This document shows, in pieces, positions 61,097 through 64,000 of a stretch of 64,000 bases of DNA. The stretch spans positions 5,084,001 through 5,148,000 of the forward strand of contig BCHX01000001.1 of the NCBI GenBank assembly GCA_001599755.1. The letters are read 5' to 3'. A model generated the notes under the pieces. That model was not told the origin of the DNA. It saw nothing but the letters and a program-made list of their open reading frames with translations, and did not search any database. Both the position numbers and the translations under genes were made by a program. How positions within the stretch are numbered: position 1 is the first letter of the stretch; the number at the start of each line of letters is the position of its first letter. Source of the DNA: Gliomastix tumulicola. Its lineage: Eukaryota; Ascomycota; Sordariomycetes; Hypocreales; Bionectriaceae.

Positions 61097-62315
61097 CATG
61101 CCACCACCACCTCTTCCCCTTCCTGTTACTGTTGCTGCAGTTGTCGCCACGCGAGCCGCAAGGAATAAAACCTTGACCGCGAAGCCTAACGCCTTGATGG
61201 TCTTCGCCGCGGAAGTCCGGGAGTGCATCTGGCGCCACCTCCTGGTGAGCGACAAGGCCATCCTCGTGCACGACAAGTGGACAAAGGTCTGCCGTCCTAG
61301 ACGCCTCCGCAATGGCAGCCATGAAGACCTGACGAGGCGGGAGCTGCACCCCGCGATCCTGTCCACGTGTAAGCTGTTCTTCTGGGAGGCGGCAGGCGTC
61401 CTGTACGGGGAGAATACCTTCCGGTACCGCATGAGAGACTTGCTTGCTGAAGCCCCGGCTGGCAGCGTCACTGGGCAGCCACCTAATAACGCAGAGGGGT
61501 CGCTCTTCGTCAACGGAATGGGCGAGGATGAGTATGTAGGGCTAAATGACCCTGACTACGTCGACGAGGAGGACCAGACCGTCCGCCGCCGCCGCCGCCG
61601 CCCGACCCGTGGCAAGAAGCGAAAGCAATCAGACGACTCTGACTCAAGCGACGACGACGACGACGCCGACTTTTCCACGACGAGATTCGAGCCAGGCACC
61701 ATCAGCATCGAGAAATACCTCCCCCGCATCCGCCACATCGCCGTCGAGATCGAGCAGAACCGCACCTCCCCCGAAGTCATGACCTCCGTCGCCAACGCCA
61801 TCAAGGTCTTCTCCGACCGCGTCAGCTCGCCCTCCAAGCCCGTCCCCTCGAAGAAGGAGCCCAACATCCACACGCTGAAGGTCATCATCCACCCGAAAAT
61901 CACCGACGAGAGCCAGGACTGCTTCACCTTCACCGACTTCTTCACCGCCAACTCGCCCATCGTCGCCGCCATGCGCGCCCTCAAGTCGCAGTACATCCAC
62001 ATCAACATCATGTCCGTGTGCCTCAACCGCAACCTCAAGAACCGCCGGCTCGTCGTCGACCAGCGGCCGCAGCGCGCGTTCGCGTTCCAGCAGGACAGGG
62101 CGCGCCGCGGGGATCATCCCATCTCGCTGCGGGATGTGCCCAAGAAGGCGGCGGTGCGCAGGGCCATCGGCAGGAGCTCCAAGGTCATGAGCGAGCTGGA
62201 CCAGCACATCAGGGCCTGCTGCGAGGAGTACGCTGCTGGCCAGATGCCCTTTGCGAGTCCCTATGCCTGGTTCGACTGGGATATCGAGGAGGACGAATAT
62301 GAGTACATGGTCTGA
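59517..62315 (+). CDS. Large low-complexity protein with F-box-like C-terminal region
   Basis: Single exon, 932 residues. Residues about 154-215 are a tandem repeat with the eight-residue unit PVPLALPT. Proline-rich, Ser/Arg-rich, Lys-rich and acidic segments follow, with a 12-residue Ser run near 515. From about residue 555 the sequence becomes globular: ALMVFAAEVRECIWRHLLV, then HPAILSTCKLFFWEAAGVLYGENTFRY. This resembles the fungal F-box-like/DUF7730 layout, where a short helix pair precedes CxxxxxEAxxVLYGxNTF. A nuclear-localisation-like cluster (RRRRRRPTRGKKRK) precedes an acidic run, and the C-terminus is ordered and acidic. Function unknown; possibly an adaptor protein. A TATA box lies 80 nt upstream. 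Confidence 0.78.
59977..60150 (+). repeat. 24-bp coding tandem repeat (PVPLALPT)
   Basis: About seven copies of a 24-bp unit encode P-[VA]-P-L-A-L-P-[TAV]. Adjacent copies differ by only one to three bases, so the array is recent or being homogenised. Confidence 0.9.
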
Positions 62316-62544
62316 GCAGCGGGGGGTGCGATTTAGACGGAGGCTTAAAAGTGATCTCAGAGCGGCGGCTTATTTTCTATTTCAGAGTCAGGGGTTCCTT
62401 ACCTTCATCTACCTTAGGTACCTTAACAACAAGCATGCTAGGAGGTAGGGGGTATCGGTATAATGCTTCTTTTTGCCATCAAGATATCTCATTAGCCTGC
62501 TTTACTTAGACATGAATCCATTTGCTTCATTTAGCCCCCTTTTT

Positions 62545-64000
62545 TTATGCCGTGCCGATCTTGATCTTGCTGACTTCTAGCGTTTCCATATCGACGAGAA
62601 CAACCTCTCTCGTTTCTGCGAAGGACGGAACCGTGATGAGCCGGACGGACTGGCCGCCGGGGCCATGGATCAGCCGTGTGCCGAATTCGGGCTGGCAACC
62701 TACAAAGTAGAGGTGCGGACAGTCCTTGAGGACGAAAGGATCGTCGTCTTGGAACGGATAACTCCCTGTATGGCGGTTGGTTAGTACGGGCAGTTTAGAT
62801 AAAAATTGAATGGCAACTCACATAACGTATCAGGCGCTGTCGGGGCACAGCACCTCCATCTGCACATCGCCTCCAGCATGCCTAACCGGTCGTCACTGTC
62901 GACATACTTGAATACATCATCGACATTCTGTCCACTGGTACCCAGGACTCTCCACCCTTCGATCTCTCCCTCAAACGGGTTCGTGACGATATCCAGCCAA
63001 CCGGGAGTTTTCGATGACGGGTCCTTGCTGAAGGCCCTTGATTTCGGGAACATGGCTGTGTGTATCGGCTGCTGGGGGTAACTGGCGTTGGCTGGGTCTT
63101 CGGCACCCGGCAGCAGGGTGATGGGGATGGAGGGGAGAAGCTCTGAGAGGAAGTCGTCGAAGAGCTGTGACGGGAGGGGGTTATAAGCGCTGGCGTCATA
63201 GCCGTACTTCTTGTTCTTCTTGCTCTCCGCCGCTATAATTTCGGTGTCCTCTTCCTCGGTCTTCCGACCCTTGGTCAATATCGAGTTGCCAGCAATGATG
63301 AGCCTGCTCACATGCGACGCCTCTTCCTGCGCCGAGGGACCGAGCGACTCGCCGAGGAGATACTCGAGGAGGAGGTCGAGCTCGACGATACTCGAGGCCT
63401 CGGAGCCCGTGAAGGAGAGACCGGAGACAATGGCCACCTTGTTCCCCTTGCCTTGGGTTCCTGACATGTCCACGTCTTCGTCCTTGTGTTTCCCGTTTGC
63501 CTTGGCAGGGCTCCCCGCAAGTGCCCACCGCTCGGGCTGGGGCGCCAGGTCTGGGAACTTGACGTCGATGACCTCAAGCTCGCCGTTCGAGCTCTCGGTC
63601 CCCATGACGGCGATGATGCAGCCCGTCACCAGGTTCACCTGGGACAGCATGTTCCCCACCAGTCGTATCCTACCCGAGTCGTCCTCCAGCATGATCTGCA
63701 TGCCATTCTCCTCGTCCACCAAGGAGAAGTACTTATTCACCGTCAGCGGCGCCGAGATCCAGCGGTCCTTGGACACGTCCTCAAGAATGTTAGGTTTGAG
63801 CGGCATCTCCATGTACACGGTGCCCGTCACCCAGCAGAGCTCGCCCTGGCGAACGTCGAGGACACGGTCGACGCGGCGGGCGGCCTCTCCGCCGATGACG
63901 GTGCCGTTCCAGGTGGCTGAGGCCACGGCGTCGACGGCGGGCTTGATCTTGGTGAGGCGGAGGAAGTACATGTCGCCGAATTGCTGCTGGTAGGAGCGCT
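62545..64000 (-). CDS. POL31: DNA polymerase delta small (B) subunit, 5'-truncated by the window
   Basis: Minus strand. The visible exons are 64000-62822 (open at the window edge) and 62765-62545, joined in phase to restore PDTLWSYPFQDDDPF. The first visible residues, RSYQQQFGDMYFLRL, and the following OB-fold region (VLDVRQGELCWVTGTVYMEMPLKPNIL) are typical of POLD2/Pol31/Cdc1. The later part is the inactive calcineurin-like phosphoesterase domain (LLPGAEDPANASYPQQPIH, TSGQNVDDVFKY, FVGCQPEFGTRL). The subunit bridges the catalytic subunit and Pol32-type subunit in the replicative polymerase and is also shared with polymerase zeta. The C-terminus ends VSKIKIGTA. Roughly the first 50-100 residues lie beyond the window. 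It is convergent with the F-box-like gene, 229 nt apart. Confidence 0.93.

Overview
The window is nuclear DNA of a filamentous ascomycete, most likely a Sordariomycete. The evidence is short GT-AG introns (about 50-240 nt) with CTAAC/CTGAC-type branch sites, GC-rich coding exons, a glucose-repressible GRG-1/CCG-1 gene, a HAM-2/PRO22-type STRIPAK subunit, an NDT80/PhoG-type regulator, and a 7.3-kb AT-rich block mutated in the way repeat-induced point mutation (RIP) works. Exon structures were deduced by eye from splice signals, reading phase and family motifs. All of them keep phase. No transcript data were available.

Layout. 1-2717: no supported gene. 2718-12000: LAS1 (pre-rRNA endonuclease), glyoxalase II, a small degenerate EF-hand protein, a 4EHP-type cap-binding protein (minus strand), an EBP-type sterol isomerase and the GRG-1/CCG-1 homologue (minus strand). 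11670-15266: gene-poor. 15267-21957: a multipass membrane protein with a long tail, then dolichyl-diphosphate phosphatase (minus) and an RWD-RBR ubiquitin ligase (plus), which are divergent. 21958-32129: a 10-kb stretch with no supported gene, lying upstream of an NDT80/PhoG-type transcription factor. 34288-41890: a DUF2011-like protein, the STRIPAK scaffold FAR11/HAM-2 and a MARVEL-like four-TM protein. 43032-50330: a RIP-saturated transposable element with 12-bp terminal inverted repeats, ordered subterminal repeats and an 8-bp target-site duplication. 51529-64000: a secreted peroxidase with three WSC domains, CENP-S/MHF1, a small GPI-type Cys-rich secreted protein, an L-serine dehydratase-like enzyme, a large low-complexity F-box-like protein with a 24-bp repeat, and the 3' part of the DNA polymerase delta small subunit, which runs off the window.

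The genes do not form a pathway or an obvious metabolic cluster. Most are conserved housekeeping genes: ribosome biogenesis, glyoxal detoxification, translation, sterol and dolichol metabolism, ubiquitylation, cell-fusion signalling, centromere/DNA repair and replication. Two are secreted or wall-facing proteins. The most unusual object is the RIP-eroded element. Its ends, but not its interior, still have normal base composition, and its boundaries and empty site can be read exactly.
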